The notes under the pieces were generated by a model. It worked only from the letters and a program-made list of their open reading frames with translations, ran no database searches and was not told where the DNA came from. A stretch of 17,655 nucleotides of DNA from Terana coerulea (Eukaryota > Basidiomycota > Agaricomycetes > Polyporales > Phanerochaetaceae). The number at the start of each line of letters is the position of its first letter. Positions within the stretch are counted from its first letter, which is position 1. The position numbers and the translations under genes are program-made. The DNA is taken from NCBI GenBank assembly GCA_024811115.1, contig JAKOGH010000430.1, forward strand, positions 1-17,655, written 5' to 3'. Below, piece after piece: positions 1-9,298 of this stretch.

Positions 1-92
1 AAGACTTTCTCCTTTTCCTGTTTCCTCATCTATTTGAACATAAAATGGTCAGGTTGGAATGTTTGTCACACTGTGATGTGTTCTCGTTCTAG

Positions 93-1907
93 TTACCAGC
101 AGTCCAATATGAGCATAAATACCACTGGAAGATTTTGAATCCTTGTGCAATAATTTTGACTATTTATGATATTATGCTGCAAGCGATAAAGTGCTACACC
201 CGCTAGAGGACCTGCCACCCTCATTATATTCAGGCCAGGTAGATTCAACACTGATGCCTTGGTTGCCATCTGACCGTCATCCGTGAGCAACAAGCCAAAT
301 TCATCCACGTGCTTGGTCCAATGAGTGTTGAAGGCAAGACAAAGGGCGTTCTGGATAGTCAAGCGATTGAGCATTGATCATAAATGTTGTAGTGGCGTGT
401 AGTCGCAGGCTCATCATGAACCTGCACACAAAGATAGATGGCTGTAATAGCCATCAGCAACATGGCTTGTTGATACAACATAGAGTTCCTGGAGTGGCAG
501 CAATCGCTGACTTTACAAAGAATATTCACGACTACAGTATTTGGGGCGGTGTCCTGTAGAGGATCAGTCTTCTTTGGCTCTCTCAAGGCAAGAAACCTTC
601 GAGATACCTACAGGAGTAATACTTATTGCGAGCGATACACCATTGAGGACCGTAGAATTCTGAAAAGATGGTATGTCTATGAGGCATTCTGGCACTGAGC
701 AAACGGCCTTACATGAAATAGATCGTACCTGTCAGAATATATGGTGTGTGGTTGAGTAATGCAGTGGGTCTTACACAAGACGCATGGCAGCCGGCTCACC
801 ATCTCTGCGAAATCGTTGAGACAGGGATCCAGGGGTCCTGAATGTGGAGCAATCGCTGGTCCGGTAGGGAAGTCTTTCGCCAAGTCAGAAGAATGACGTA
901 GCACTCTGCTATGATGACAGGTAAAGACCATGCAATGGCCACTGCAGTCATGTCAGATTATGCCGCAACAACCAACCAGCCGCGAACGTCATGTACTCAC
1001 GACTAAGAGGTATAGCATTACAAGACCCGCGAACTGTAAGTCCCATGTGAACCAACCAAAAGTCGAGACCTGGGACTGACACAATGTTTACCCAATAGGG
1101 AAAGACTGGTGCCGACTGCGGGCATACTTCGTATTTATGTCCGATGAATGGCAGAGTCACCCGAGATGTCGCCAGGAAGACCTGCGAAAATGATGTCTAC
1201 CACCCCAGTGTTTCCCAAGATGATTGTCAATGGCTCACGATAGATACCATGACAGGAGATAATCCCATCATGAGAACGAGGAGTAGAACTCCGCGATGGC
1301 GATCTCGACAAAGCGAACGCCCGCAGAGCCGAAAGCTGCATAATATGTCAGTACAGAGAGTAGCGTAGCACTGTACGTTCATGCTAACCGGCAGTTTGCG
1401 CATATCCGATCTTGAAGGTTATAGTGTACACCAAGATACGTCCTCTGCAGCTTGTTGAATGCCGAGCGCGTAAATCGTGGGTATACGGATGCGTCGAAAC
1501 ATACGGAGCGTACCTCTAATTATTCGCAGCAGAATCAGTCGCCGACAACCATAGCAAGGTTCCGGCAGCGCACCTTCTGTTCTGCCGGTGGTGGAAGTAG
1601 TAGAAGCACGGCCTCCATCAGTAGCGTCCAGCGAGTGGCTATGAGGAGCAGAGAAACCAGTGTAAAGTGCCATTGCCAGACCACGTGGATTTCTCGTCGC
1701 AAGGTCAAGACGTGTTCATAAATAATGAGCGCTGCAAGAAAGCGTTCAGTCACTGGAGTCACGGGACAACATCAGATACTCACCGGCTGACGGAAACCTT
1801 GAGCCAATCGGCCTCAGAGCTATCAAAGCTACGTCAGTAACTAATCGAGAAAAGGTAACAAGAGCGTGCATCATATTCGGTGGAATGACAACGTTCACAC
1901 TGGCCAT
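93..1907 (-). pseudogene. DUF6533-type multi-pass membrane protein, left tandem copy (decaying)
   Basis: This is an intron-rich gene of a fungal seven-helix membrane family of unknown function. Exon 1 (1784-1907) starts at an ATG conserved with the right-hand copy. Exon 2 (1574-1731) carries the diagnostic DUF6533 signature YEHVLTLRREIHVVW followed by a hydrophobic helix. Exon 3 is 1389-1515, exon 4 (1239-1335) reads SALRAFALS, exon 5 is 1092-1181 and exon 6 is 1001-1033. Exon 7 (from 941 leftwards) reads VAIAWSLPVIIAECYVILL then TWRKT, the usual last helix and tail. Introns are 52-59 nt with GT...AG ends. Exons 1 and 2 join in frame. Exon 4 is one base shorter than the phase requires, and the exon 6/7 join does not keep frame, so the copy is probably broken. 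The 3' end is uncertain: an open stretch at 93-374 (HWTKHVDEFG) matches the tail of the right-hand copy. Family assignment is by motif. Confidence 0.62.
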
Positions 1908-2906
1908 TGCGTGGTGAGGCTTGCGACACGACGGTGATAGAGCTTGCGTCGGAGCCAACGGAGGCGGCGTCAACGTACTATGGGGAAAGGAGATCAGGTC
2001 CCCCTTTGGTGGCATATTTCTTATAGGCATTACAATGCGGTCGTCCCTAGATGACAAGGATGATTGGGGAATTGGTGGAATGGAAAGAGTAGGTGGTGCA
2101 CACAGAGCGGCGTGCGAGCCCTCGCGCATGCAGCGAGTCATGAGCTGTTGGCGAGTCAAACGCAAGAGATCTAAAAGATCCCCTCATCCAGTGCTTCTTT
2201 TAGTGAGCTTATCCTACAGTAGGCAGTGTATGAGAAGGACAAATTCACTGGAGATATCACAAACACTGACGGGGCATAGTTTCGTGAGAGCGCAATCCGC
2301 CGAGAGCATAAACCTCGCCATCTGATTCCGTAAGATCAACAAAGCTTGAGGAATGTGCATGTGCCAAATTTTGATGTTCTTCTGGGTATATGTAGCCTCT
2401 GGCTCTCGGTGATGATGCCGTGATGTCCGGTGTAGCTGAGAACACACCGGGCTGTGTGAGCGCACATGCCAGTGGCATAGTGCAAAAGAAACACCAAAAC
2501 AGGTGCTAGACGAACCATTGATAAGCTAAGACAGAGGGACGTGCTAAATCCAGCTTAAAGTCAGTTGTCGAGATTGATATCAAACGGCACAATCCTGTCA
2601 CTTCACCGCATTGAGAGCCGTCTTCTCGCTCCCGCCGACCACTGCCGCCTCCCAATCCCTAAGCCACGAAGCCACGAAGGCGGGATGACGTCCCACAGAC
2701 TCTCACTAATTCTAGCGGACAGTACTTTCGTAAGAATCATTGCACACATGTGCACGGCACCACCGCCTATATTGTCTTCGAGCATCAGCACATGTACAGC
2801 CTTCGCTAGCATGATGTGGTCATGGGTGGCTTCGTGTCCGTCGTACTACAGTTGAACCATCCACTGGCATCTCACGTCGGGCGAGGTAGCCTCGCTGTGA
2901 ACGTCC
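1908..2906. other. Intergenic stretch between the two DUF6533-type copies
   Basis: This stretch holds the upstream region of the left copy (pyrimidine-rich on the minus strand around 2040-2100, as is common in fungal 5' UTRs) and the downstream region of the right copy. Several overlapping open frames exist on both strands (for example 1921-2325 plus and 2603-2812 minus). None shows a recognisable motif or introns, and they overlap one another, so I do not call a gene. A weak hydrophobic minus-strand stretch at about 2700-2760 could be the end of the right copy, but this is not supported well enough to annotate. An 8-bp direct repeat (agccacga, twice in tandem) lies near 2662. Confidence 0.5.
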
Positions 2907-4483
2907 TCATCCCCATCCGACTCCGTCATCCGAGAGTGGAAAGCCGAATTCATCTACATGCTCCGTCCAATAGCGAGATGCTGGCGGAGAAAGCGTGGGG
3001 ACCTGTGAACCAAGTGCTGACGCCGGAAGCGGCGTGCAACCGCAGGCCCATCATGAGCCTGCATATGAATATGGAGGGCTATGGTCCTCATCAGCGCCGT
3101 GTATTGATGGGAGTAGCGTCCCTTGAACAGCGATGATTGCGACTGAGTAGTATATCCACAATCACGCTGATGAACGCGAATTTCCTACCAACGGGGTTCA
3201 GCGAATGGTGGGTGACGACGTCAGCGTTGCTCACCCGGAGTTAGGGTGATTACGGGAATGCACTATTGAGGGCCAGTAAAAATCGTGTGAGTGTTGGAAG
3301 CACTCAGAGAGGCTGACGTATACGTAGTAGATGGTACCTATGATAGTAACTCGGATGTATATTGAGTAATGCGTTAGGACCTAAGGAGCATGCTGTGGCA
3401 AGGATCTCAGGTTACGGATGTGGAGAAAGCGCTGATCGGGTTCAGATGTCTTGCGCCCAGTCAACATAATCACCAAACACTCGGCAATAATGACAGGCAA
3501 GCACCACGCTATAGCAACCGCGGGCGAGCCATTTGACATTGCTGAATCAATTGAGCAGAGGGACAGAGCGCTTACACTTGGGAAGCGTAACACGATGATA
3601 AGTAACTTCGACGTGAACTGAGATTTGGATAGAAGTGACGCCACAATGCTTACACGACGTTCAACCAGTGAGGGAAGACAGGTGATGACTGGACGCAGAC
3701 TCCGTGATTTGAGTCCGATGAAGGGCAAAGTCGCCCGCGATGTCGCCAAGTAAATCTGTGCAAGGATCCTTTCAATCAGCAGCGTGACGTTCGGTGGAGA
3801 TGAGGCACTTACGCTAGATACTGCAGCCGGGCTCAGCCCTGCAGTCGAGTATGAGGAGCAAAACGCCGAGGTGGCGGCCTGATAAAGCGAACACCCGCAG
3901 AGCCGAGAATGCTGCATAATACACTAGATTCAGACTGACCTGACCATAGGCATTGTGCATCCTCACTGGCGGTTTCCACATATCCAACAACGATGGTAAT
4001 GGTATACACCGACATCCGTGCTCTACAGCCGGGCGGAACACCGAGCGTATCAACCTATAGAAGTAAACTGAGGGAATTTGGTTGGACATACCCCTATTCG
4101 TCAACAGAGCCATCAGCAGCTATCTGAAATAGTAGCAATCCGTAACACACCTTTTGCTTAGCCGGGCGGAAGTACTGAAGTACGGCTTCTGTCAACAACG
4201 TCCAGCATGTGGCTACGAGCAACAACGACACTGGCGAGAACCGCCGCTTCCAGGCCACTTGCACCTCCCGTCGTAGAGTGACAAGGCGTTCATAAGCAAT
4301 GAGCACTGCAAGGGAGTATTCGTATTCATGTCAGGGTTCGCGAGCGTAACAGCACTCACTGGCAATGGAAACCATGAGCCAATCTACATTTGCGCTGTCA
4401 GAACTGCGTTAATGACATACGTGGCCAAAGCGGAGAAGACGTACATCACGTCGGGTTGGAATATCTATCCGAGCACCGGCCAT
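2907..4483 (-). pseudogene. DUF6533-type multi-pass membrane protein, right tandem copy (pseudogene)
   Basis: This is the paralogue of the gene to its left, in the same orientation. Exons are 4360-4483, 4151-4305, 3967-4093, 3813-3911 and 3654-3755, with introns of 54, 57, 55 and 57 nt at the same positions as in the left copy. Exons 1 and 3 are exactly the same length in both copies (124 and 127 nt). Exon 2 shows YERLVTLRREVQVAWKRRF, the DUF6533 signature. Exon 4 reads FSALRVFALSGRHLGVLLL, and the final helix region (about 3440-3530) reads AVAIAWCLPVIIAECLVIML then RKT. The tail YWTEHVDEFG ends at a TGA at 2907-2909. There is an in-frame TAA in exon 1 and an in-frame TAG in exon 3. Exon 4 is one base too long. 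The acceptor before the last helix exon, an AG in the left copy, is no longer AG here. It is therefore very likely non-functional. Confidence 0.68.
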
Positions 4484-4780
4484 TTCGCGAAGGGCGACCG
4501 GACGGCAGGACGACGAGAATCGTCCCAGCGGAGCCAGCGGCAGGTTCAACGTGACATGCACAAATGCAGGGCGTTCCTTTGTCGACCTCGCATACTTATA
4601 CGTATAGGATAGCAGCAATCAGCCGCGCCACGAGATGAAAGCGATTGTGGAGGCGGTGGGATATAACAATATAGCGAATACTGCGGGTGAGAGTCCTAGC
4701 AGTGAGAAATGAGCGCTTGAGAGCGACTGCTCCATGGCAGAGAGCCAATGTGAGGGCATTTCTTTCCTAGAGCACGCGCT
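4484..4780. other. Upstream region of the right DUF6533-type copy, up to the LTR
   Basis: This is the 5' flank of the right-hand membrane protein copy, running into the retrotransposon insertion point. The part nearest the gene (about 4490-4540) is alignable with the corresponding 5' region of the left copy. No convincing independent gene is seen. An ATG-initiated open frame starting at 4734 simply runs into the LTR and shows no motif. Confidence 0.5.
4776..4780. repeat. Probable target-site duplication, left copy
   Basis: GCGCT precedes the left LTR and GCTCT follows the right LTR (11245-11249). Four of five bases agree. A 5-bp duplication is normal for copia elements, so this is probably the duplication with one later change, but a 4/5 match can also arise by chance. 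Confidence 0.45.
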
Positions 4781-5071
4781 TGTTGAGTCAGATAGACGCC
4801 GTAAGCGCTCTGCTCACATCTTCTCTATTGTTCTACCAGGTTCCACCATGACGATGCCTATTGTCTATTGTCCTGGTACCTATTTGTGTCTGTTTGTAGT
4901 ACAGCCACCCAGTATTGTATATAAGGCAGCTCTCTGCGCCATACATAATAAGACTCTTACAACTCTCAACCCACTAACGTGTGTATCAACCAGCCTACAG
5001 GTGAGTAACCATCCTAGCTTCCTCTAGGCCTCGGTAGGAGTGTACGCCGCTGTATGCGCTGCACTTCTACA
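4781..5071 (+). repeat. 5' long terminal repeat (291 bp)
   Basis: It begins TGTTGAGTCAGATAG and ends CTTCTACA, so it has the canonical TG...CA ends with a short TGT/ACA inverted terminus. It matches the 3' LTR except at four substitutions (for example C4879 versus T11051 and T4931 versus C11103) and a one-base indel near 4946. It holds a TATA box (4918-4926) and a consensus splice donor (5001). Confidence 0.95.
4918..4926 (+). promoter_or_regulatory. LTR TATA box (5' LTR)
   Basis: TATATAAGG lies in the middle of the LTR and is identical in the 3' LTR at 11090-11098. Transcription would be expected to start about 30 nt downstream, near 4950, which places the U3/R border there. The start site itself is inferred. 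Confidence 0.7.
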
Positions 5072-5083
5072 GGTTATGAGCCC
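5072..5083 (+). promoter_or_regulatory. Primer binding site matching the anticodon arm of initiator tRNA-Met
   Basis: GGTTATGAGCCC immediately follows the LTR. It is the reverse complement of GGGCTCATAACC, the conserved anticodon stem-loop of eukaryotic initiator tRNA-Met, and not of a tRNA 3' end. This is the half-tRNA priming mode known for Drosophila copia and yeast Ty5, in which the cleaved 5' half of the initiator tRNA serves as primer. The 12-base match and its position are seen directly. Use of this primer is inferred from those families. Confidence 0.8.
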
Positions 5084-5259
5084 CGATGACGCGGTTGATT
5101 GCGCCGTCACTGGCAGCAACAACCAGCTCATTGGTAAACTCGCCTGTACCTACTCGCTGCCATCGTGCGCGACGGTTGCGCTACCTAGCGCACCGTCTGC
5201 GCCGGGCAAGCTGAGCAGGCACGAGGGCGCCCTTAGGGCCCCTCCTTGGCTAAAGCCAT

Positions 5260-5278
5260 GTCAGTACGTCGTACTGAC
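5260..5278 (+). repeat. Palindrome in the leader, overlapping the predicted branch point
   Basis: GTCAGTACG and CGTACTGAC are perfect 9-bp inverted copies around a single T. As RNA this can fold into an 8-bp stem with a three-base loop, or pair between two molecules. The right arm contains the predicted branch point CTGAC. Confidence 0.6.
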
Positions 5279-5303
5279 TGTTCTGTCCCTACAGAACTCA
5301 GCA

Positions 5304-6262
5304 ATGTCTTCCTCTCTCGAGAAGCTTGTCCCCGTCCTCGACGGAACCAACTGGGAGCACTGGAACGACACCTTGAAGTCGTTCCTGGGCACTCAGGGCA
5401 TCTCTCGTCAGCTCTTGACGACCCAGCCGACGGTGCTATTCGCACTGTCCCGGCAGCTCCCGCTCGCCCGCCACTCCAAACACCCCTGAGCTCCCGCCTC
5501 TGGCGAGGTGCCCGGCAACGAGCATGAGCACTCCAGGGCCGTCGACAAGCTCGACGACTGGATCAACGACGACCTCCGGGCCATGGGCTTCATCCGCCTT
5601 CGCTTGACATACCAGATTGGACAGTCAGTGAAGAACGAGACGACAGCCAAGGCCCTGTACGAGTCCTTGCAGACCACCTACACCCAGAACACTCTGGGTA
5701 CGGCCTACGCTGACTTCAGGGCCTCCTGGAAACTCGCATCCCTGAGGATCAGTCTCAGCACCCGCGATCGCCAAGATCCAGGCACATGTCGACCGCCTAG
5801 ATGCAGCGCATGGACGATTACATACACCTGATGCTCCTCATTTCGAAGACACCAGGGTATGGTAAGCACATCGCCACCGTCACCACGCTAAACCAGAAGA
5901 TGGTAGACACATCGCTGACTCCTACCTGCTGGGGCCCCGATCCCAGGCAATACGGGCAGCAGCTCATCGCTGCATGGGAGCAGCGGAAGCTTTCCGGTGG
6001 ACAGCGCAAGCAGACCGAGTCTGCTAAGCGCGTCATCGCCGTCAAGAACAAGGGAAGGATCCCCAGTTCAAACAGCAGCAGCGCCCTAACGGGCAGCAGC
6101 AGCATGCGCAGCAGCAGTCGCAAGGGCAGCAGCAGCAGCAGCAGGACGGTGCCGGCAACGGCAAGGGAAAGAAGACCCAGCGCGGCAAGCGCGGGCAAGG
6201 GCAAGGCCCAGGATGCTGACCACGGTCACTCCTACATCGCCGCCCGGTCATCCCGGTGGTGA
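5304..6262 (+). pseudogene. gag: gag (capsid-like protein) of the copia element, frame-broken
   Basis: Gag would form the virus-like particle and bind the RNA. The ATG at 5304 is chosen because the start MSSSLEKLVPVLDGTNWEHW has the classic copia Gag opening (LVPxLDGxNWxxW, as in the UBN2/Retrotran_gag family). The next stretches (AVDKLDDWINDDLRAMGFIR, then LYESLQTTY) sit in frame after two shifts near 5430 and 5500. Further switches occur near 5745, 5800, 6055 and 6190. The C-terminal part is glutamine-rich from CAG runs (about 6064-6153), then basic and glycine-rich (GKGKKTQRGKRGQGQG). I see no CCHC zinc knuckle, so the basic tail may be the nucleic-acid-binding part. The upstream frame is open back to 5040, so an N-terminally extended form from the ATG at 5076 is conceivable. 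Confidence 0.8.
6064..6153 (+). repeat. CAG-rich microsatellite-like tract in gag
   Basis: Runs of CAG (QQQ, QQQ, QQQ, then six Q in a row) are broken by short spacers and code for a glutamine-rich linker in gag. Such a tract is prone to slippage, and a frame switch lies close to each side of it. Confidence 0.75.
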
Positions 6263-7252
6263 ACGACTTCACCCCGACATGCCGCTCCCAAGTCCGAGGC
6301 CGAAGAAATTCAGTCTCGCATCGAAGGAGAGCGCGAGCTCTGGCTCGGCAACGGCAACCAGTTCCCCGCTTCCGCAAGGCACTATCCCTTGCTGAGAAGC
6401 TTGGAGTCGTCGGGTCCCAGGAGCGCATCCGGACCCTCGAGGGAGGTTATCGACGCCAACGAGCACAACGCTCATCGCTGGCCGACGCCATGCGGGATAT
6501 CGAGCACCGCAATCTGCGAACGCCGTCCGTGAGTTAGAATTCCAACAGGAGTTCACTCTCGACGATCTCCCCAGGCTAACTAAATTGTTAGCAATCCTCG
6601 ACGAGGATGACGAGTCCGACTCTGCATAAGGCCCAGCTTCGCGAGGCCGCAGAGCTCCGCAAGCTTGCTCGCAAGCAGTGGATCGCGGACAAGAACGCCG
6701 CCCTGAACAAGGGCTCGACCCTCGACCAGAAGCGTCGCGAGCACGCCCGATGGGAGCGACACCAGCTTGTCAAGCTGGCTACCGCCCAGGAGAGCGAGTT
6801 CGCCGCCACCGCAGCCGAAGATGAGGCCGCGGAGAAGGCTCGTCAGCGCCAAGCAGGCCGACCTCGACTACGCCGAGCGAATGCTCGATGCTCGCATCGC
6901 CGAGCTCGACGCCCGCATCGACTCGAACAACGTCGCTCTCAAACGCAAGTTTGCTGAGCCGGAGTTCGTCGAGGCAGCTCCTCTCGCCAAGCGCAGCTCG
7001 CGCGAATCCTCGCCGATCATCTGGTCCGACGAGGTCGACATGCAAATGTCGCTCGACAGGGAGGACGGCTTCGACGCCCGCGACCACCCTGACATCGAGG
7101 ATGCCGTGTCCCTCGGAAACGAGGACAACGACAGCGACGTCGACGACCAGTTCGCCGGATGCCTGATGGACGATCGAGAGATCCACCAGGACATCATCGA
7201 CGCGTACTTCGAGTACGTCCCCTCTAACTCTGCACTCGTGCATCCACACTGA
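6263..7252 (+). pseudogene. Charged coiled-coil and acidic segment between gag and protease
   Basis: This is about 320 codons not expected in a standard copia element. The first part (about 6300-6600), spread over several frames, is rich in E, R and L (EIQSRIEGERELW, then DDLPRLTKLLAILDEDDESD). The middle (6607-6860) is a strongly helical, alanine- and charge-rich stretch (REAAELRKLARKQWIADKNA, then QKRREHARWERHQLVKLA), and the heptad-like pattern continues at 6870-6960 (ERMLDARIAELDARI). Two basic patches (ALKRKF and LAKRSSRE, about 6930-7000) could be nuclear-localisation-like. The last third (7020-7250) is acidic (SLGNEDNDSDVDDQF). It ends at a TGA at 7250-7252, and two more in-frame stops follow before protease. 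Whether it is a Gag extension, an acquired domain or a separate protein is not known. Confidence 0.6.
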
Positions 7253-7257
7253 CCGAT

Positions 7258-7648
7258 ACTTTGCAGCTGATTGCGCAGCGTCTCGGCGGGCTGGATTAAG
7301 CAGTAGATACCACATGTATGCTACTATATTGAATGGAGCAGGTTTCCTTCAAAACCAGACCGATGTGTGCACAATAAGTTATTTAACGCGTGTCAGAGCT
7401 GCAAAGGTAAAAACCTTGCAAAATCAAGTGATTGGCTGCTCGACTCAGGAGCGTCTTTCCACTTCACCGGTCAAAGAAGTTTATTGCGCAACTTGCGCAA
7501 CATTGACCCAATTGTCGTTCAAACGGCTAATGGGCATGTAACTATCTCTGAGGAAGGTGACTCCGTCATCAACTACCGTCCTAGCGCTGACAAGTAGAAC
7601 GATTAAAGTCTTACTGAAAAATGTTCGACTCATGCCTTCACAAAAGAC
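7258..7648 (+). pseudogene. Copia protease region (aspartic protease), broken
   Basis: This domain would cut the Gag-Pol polyprotein. The catalytic motif DWLLDSGASFHFT is intact (active-site Asp codon at 7442-7444; DSGAS 7442-7456), followed by VVQTANGHVTISEEGDSV, the usual strand region of copia proteases. Upstream, CQSCKGK is a short cysteine motif. The frame has stops at 7268-7270 and 7307-7309, and a TAG at 7595-7597. The natural continuation (TIKVLLKNVRLMPSQK, about 7585-7645) is in another frame, so there are two shifts between protease and integrase. Confidence 0.8.
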
Positions 7649-8900
7649 ATGAATCTAATCTCGCTTGGCCAGCTGCTACGACAGAACCGGTTAATTGAGG
7701 GTGACGCAACTACTCTGAAAATCCTGGACGGTGATAATCGCCAGGAATTATTGCAATTCGTGCCGCTTTATCCAAATGCAACAGTGTACTATTTAGACAC
7801 TGACCGAGACAGCCTTGCGCTAGTCTCGCACGAAATAATGCATAGACGTTTTGGACATCCCTCTGAGCGGATCCTACGTCAACTTCCGTCAGCAACGACG
7901 GAATGTCCTGATTTCGACTATAACAAGTCGGACTCACCCTGCTCCTGGCTGCGCACAAGGAAAGATGCACAATCGCTCTTTCCGGCCAACGCCTCGACGA
8001 GCATCGCGACCTTTGAGCTCATTCACAGTGACTTGAAAGAATTCCCGGTCGATTCATATCACCGGTATATCATCACCTTTGTCGATGATTATACGTCGCA
8101 TGCATGGATTATTTGCCTCAGGCTAAATCCGTCGCCATCCAAGCGACAAAAACTTTCTTGCTATGGTTCAAAACCAGCATAAAGCTAATGTCGAGAGCTG
8201 GATGTCGGATGCAGGGGAGAATATAAATCAAACGCATTCATTCAAATGCTAAAGGACGAAGGGATTAAAATCCTAACTAGCGTTCCTCATACTCCACAGC
8301 AGAATGGACGCGCTGAGCGGTTCAATCGAACCCTCATGGACAAAGCCGAGGCTATGCGCTTCACAGCTTGCATTCCTCCTTCGTGGTGGGAATTTGCGGT
8401 TATGCACGCAACAGTGCTTTACAACCGCACCCCGTTTCACGATTAAAATGGGTTACGCCTTATGAGGCACTCATGAAAACCACGCGTTGATAACATCCGC
8501 GTATTTGGCTGCGGTGCATGGGTTTATCCCTGCCGATGTTCGAAAGAACAAACTACAGCCTAAGTCCGAAATGATGACATACATCGGACACGACGAGCAC
8601 GGTTGGACCTTCATGAGAGGACCCAACAACGTCAGTGTTTCGCTTCAACTCAAGTCGAGTGGTGCGAAACTTATTTCACCAAGTGTCCTGACGGCAAAAT
8701 GCCCGCGCGGCCTGACCCGCCTGCGCAAAACACCAAAAATGCGAACGACAGTGAGTCTTCGCAAGGTGCAGGATCAAACGATAGTGACGACGATGCGCCA
8801 CCGCCTAAACGGCGAGCTGCACCTCGTCCTAACCCTCCTTCCGCCAAAAAGAGACCGAGCGGGTTGAACGACGGTTCGACCCCTAAGCCCCTGTTGGGCG
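7649..8900 (+). pseudogene. Copia integrase, broken
   Basis: Integrase would insert the cDNA. The pre-integrase zinc finger is visible as HEIMHRRFGH (from 7829), and its CxxC half (tgc codons at 7940 and 7950) is split by a frameshift. The catalytic core has the first Asp in IHSDLKEF (8030-8032), the second in WMSDAG (8208-8210) and the Glu in NGRAERFNRT (8315-8317). Second Asp to Glu is 107 nt, so it fits the D,D35E spacing once one missing base is allowed for. The C-terminal part follows: FGCGAWVY, then KLQPKSEMMTYIGHDEHGW. After an acidic run comes a basic pair KRR...KKR (8798-8854) like the bipartite nuclear signal at the end of Ty1 integrase. Frame changes occur at about 7945, 7985, 8115, 8160, 8215, 8445 and 8640. 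Confidence 0.85.
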
Positions 8901-9298
8901 TAGCCCGAGTCCGCCTCGTCGCGAGGCGACACCACCCGCAGAAGATCCGCAGGTACTGGCACCACCAGTTATTCCTGCCGGGCCGCGGCGTACTCGCGCA
9001 CGAAGGATCCCAGTCAGAAATCCAGGTTCCGTGTACGACCAGTCACAAGCACCGTCACGGATTCTGCGGTGCCGATAGAGGTATCCGTAGTTGGGAAAAG
9101 CAGACTGGCCAGACCAAGCCCACCAAGGTTAGCTACCAAGGGCGCGGTCAGTCTAGCAAGCAGCCCGACAGTGTCCCCGCCACACGTCCTGCTAGCCCTT
9201 CTACATCCGAACAGCTCAAACCTGTTCCTGGATATCACTGAGCCCACTGGAGACACTGGAAGCGAAAGCCCAGTGTCAGATGACGTACTGGCACGACT
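8901..9298 (+). other. Linker between integrase and reverse transcriptase
   Basis: This is a low-complexity stretch rich in proline, arginine and serine, coding in changing frames. It corresponds to the poorly conserved region between integrase and reverse transcriptase in copia polyproteins. An open stretch in one frame (9069-9317) reads SNLFLDITEPTGDTG and runs up to the reverse transcriptase. No domain is recognised. Confidence 0.5.

Larger units (their letters stand above)
5001..5294 (+). other. Predicted intron in the retrotransposon leader
   Basis: The donor CAG|GTGAGTAAC at 5001 is a near-perfect consensus and is conserved in both LTRs. A branch-point consensus CTGAC (5274-5278) is followed by a pyrimidine-rich stretch and the acceptor CCCTACAG ending at 5294, 9 nt before the gag ATG. 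Splicing would remove the primer binding site, short upstream ORFs and the leader palindrome. It would give an mRNA that can make Gag but cannot be reverse transcribed. A shorter alternative acceptor sits at the LTR edge (AG at 5071-5072), but I see no good branch point there. Confidence 0.5.

Noticed and set aside
1921..2325. 134-codon plus-strand open frame
   Set aside because: It overlaps the upstream part of the left DUF6533-type gene and has no recognisable motif or start context.
4734..5027. 97-codon plus-strand open frame starting before the LTR
   Set aside because: It runs from host flank into the LTR and covers the TATA box and leader. It has no motif, and the LTR is non-coding.
5818..6204. 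Minus-strand frame rich in leucine that resembles membrane helices
   Set aside because: It is the complement of the CAG-rich gag tract, which gives leucine runs in this frame.
6779..7315. 178-codon minus-strand open frame in the retrotransposon
   Set aside because: It is a shadow of the GC-rich charged segment. The element reads on the plus strand.
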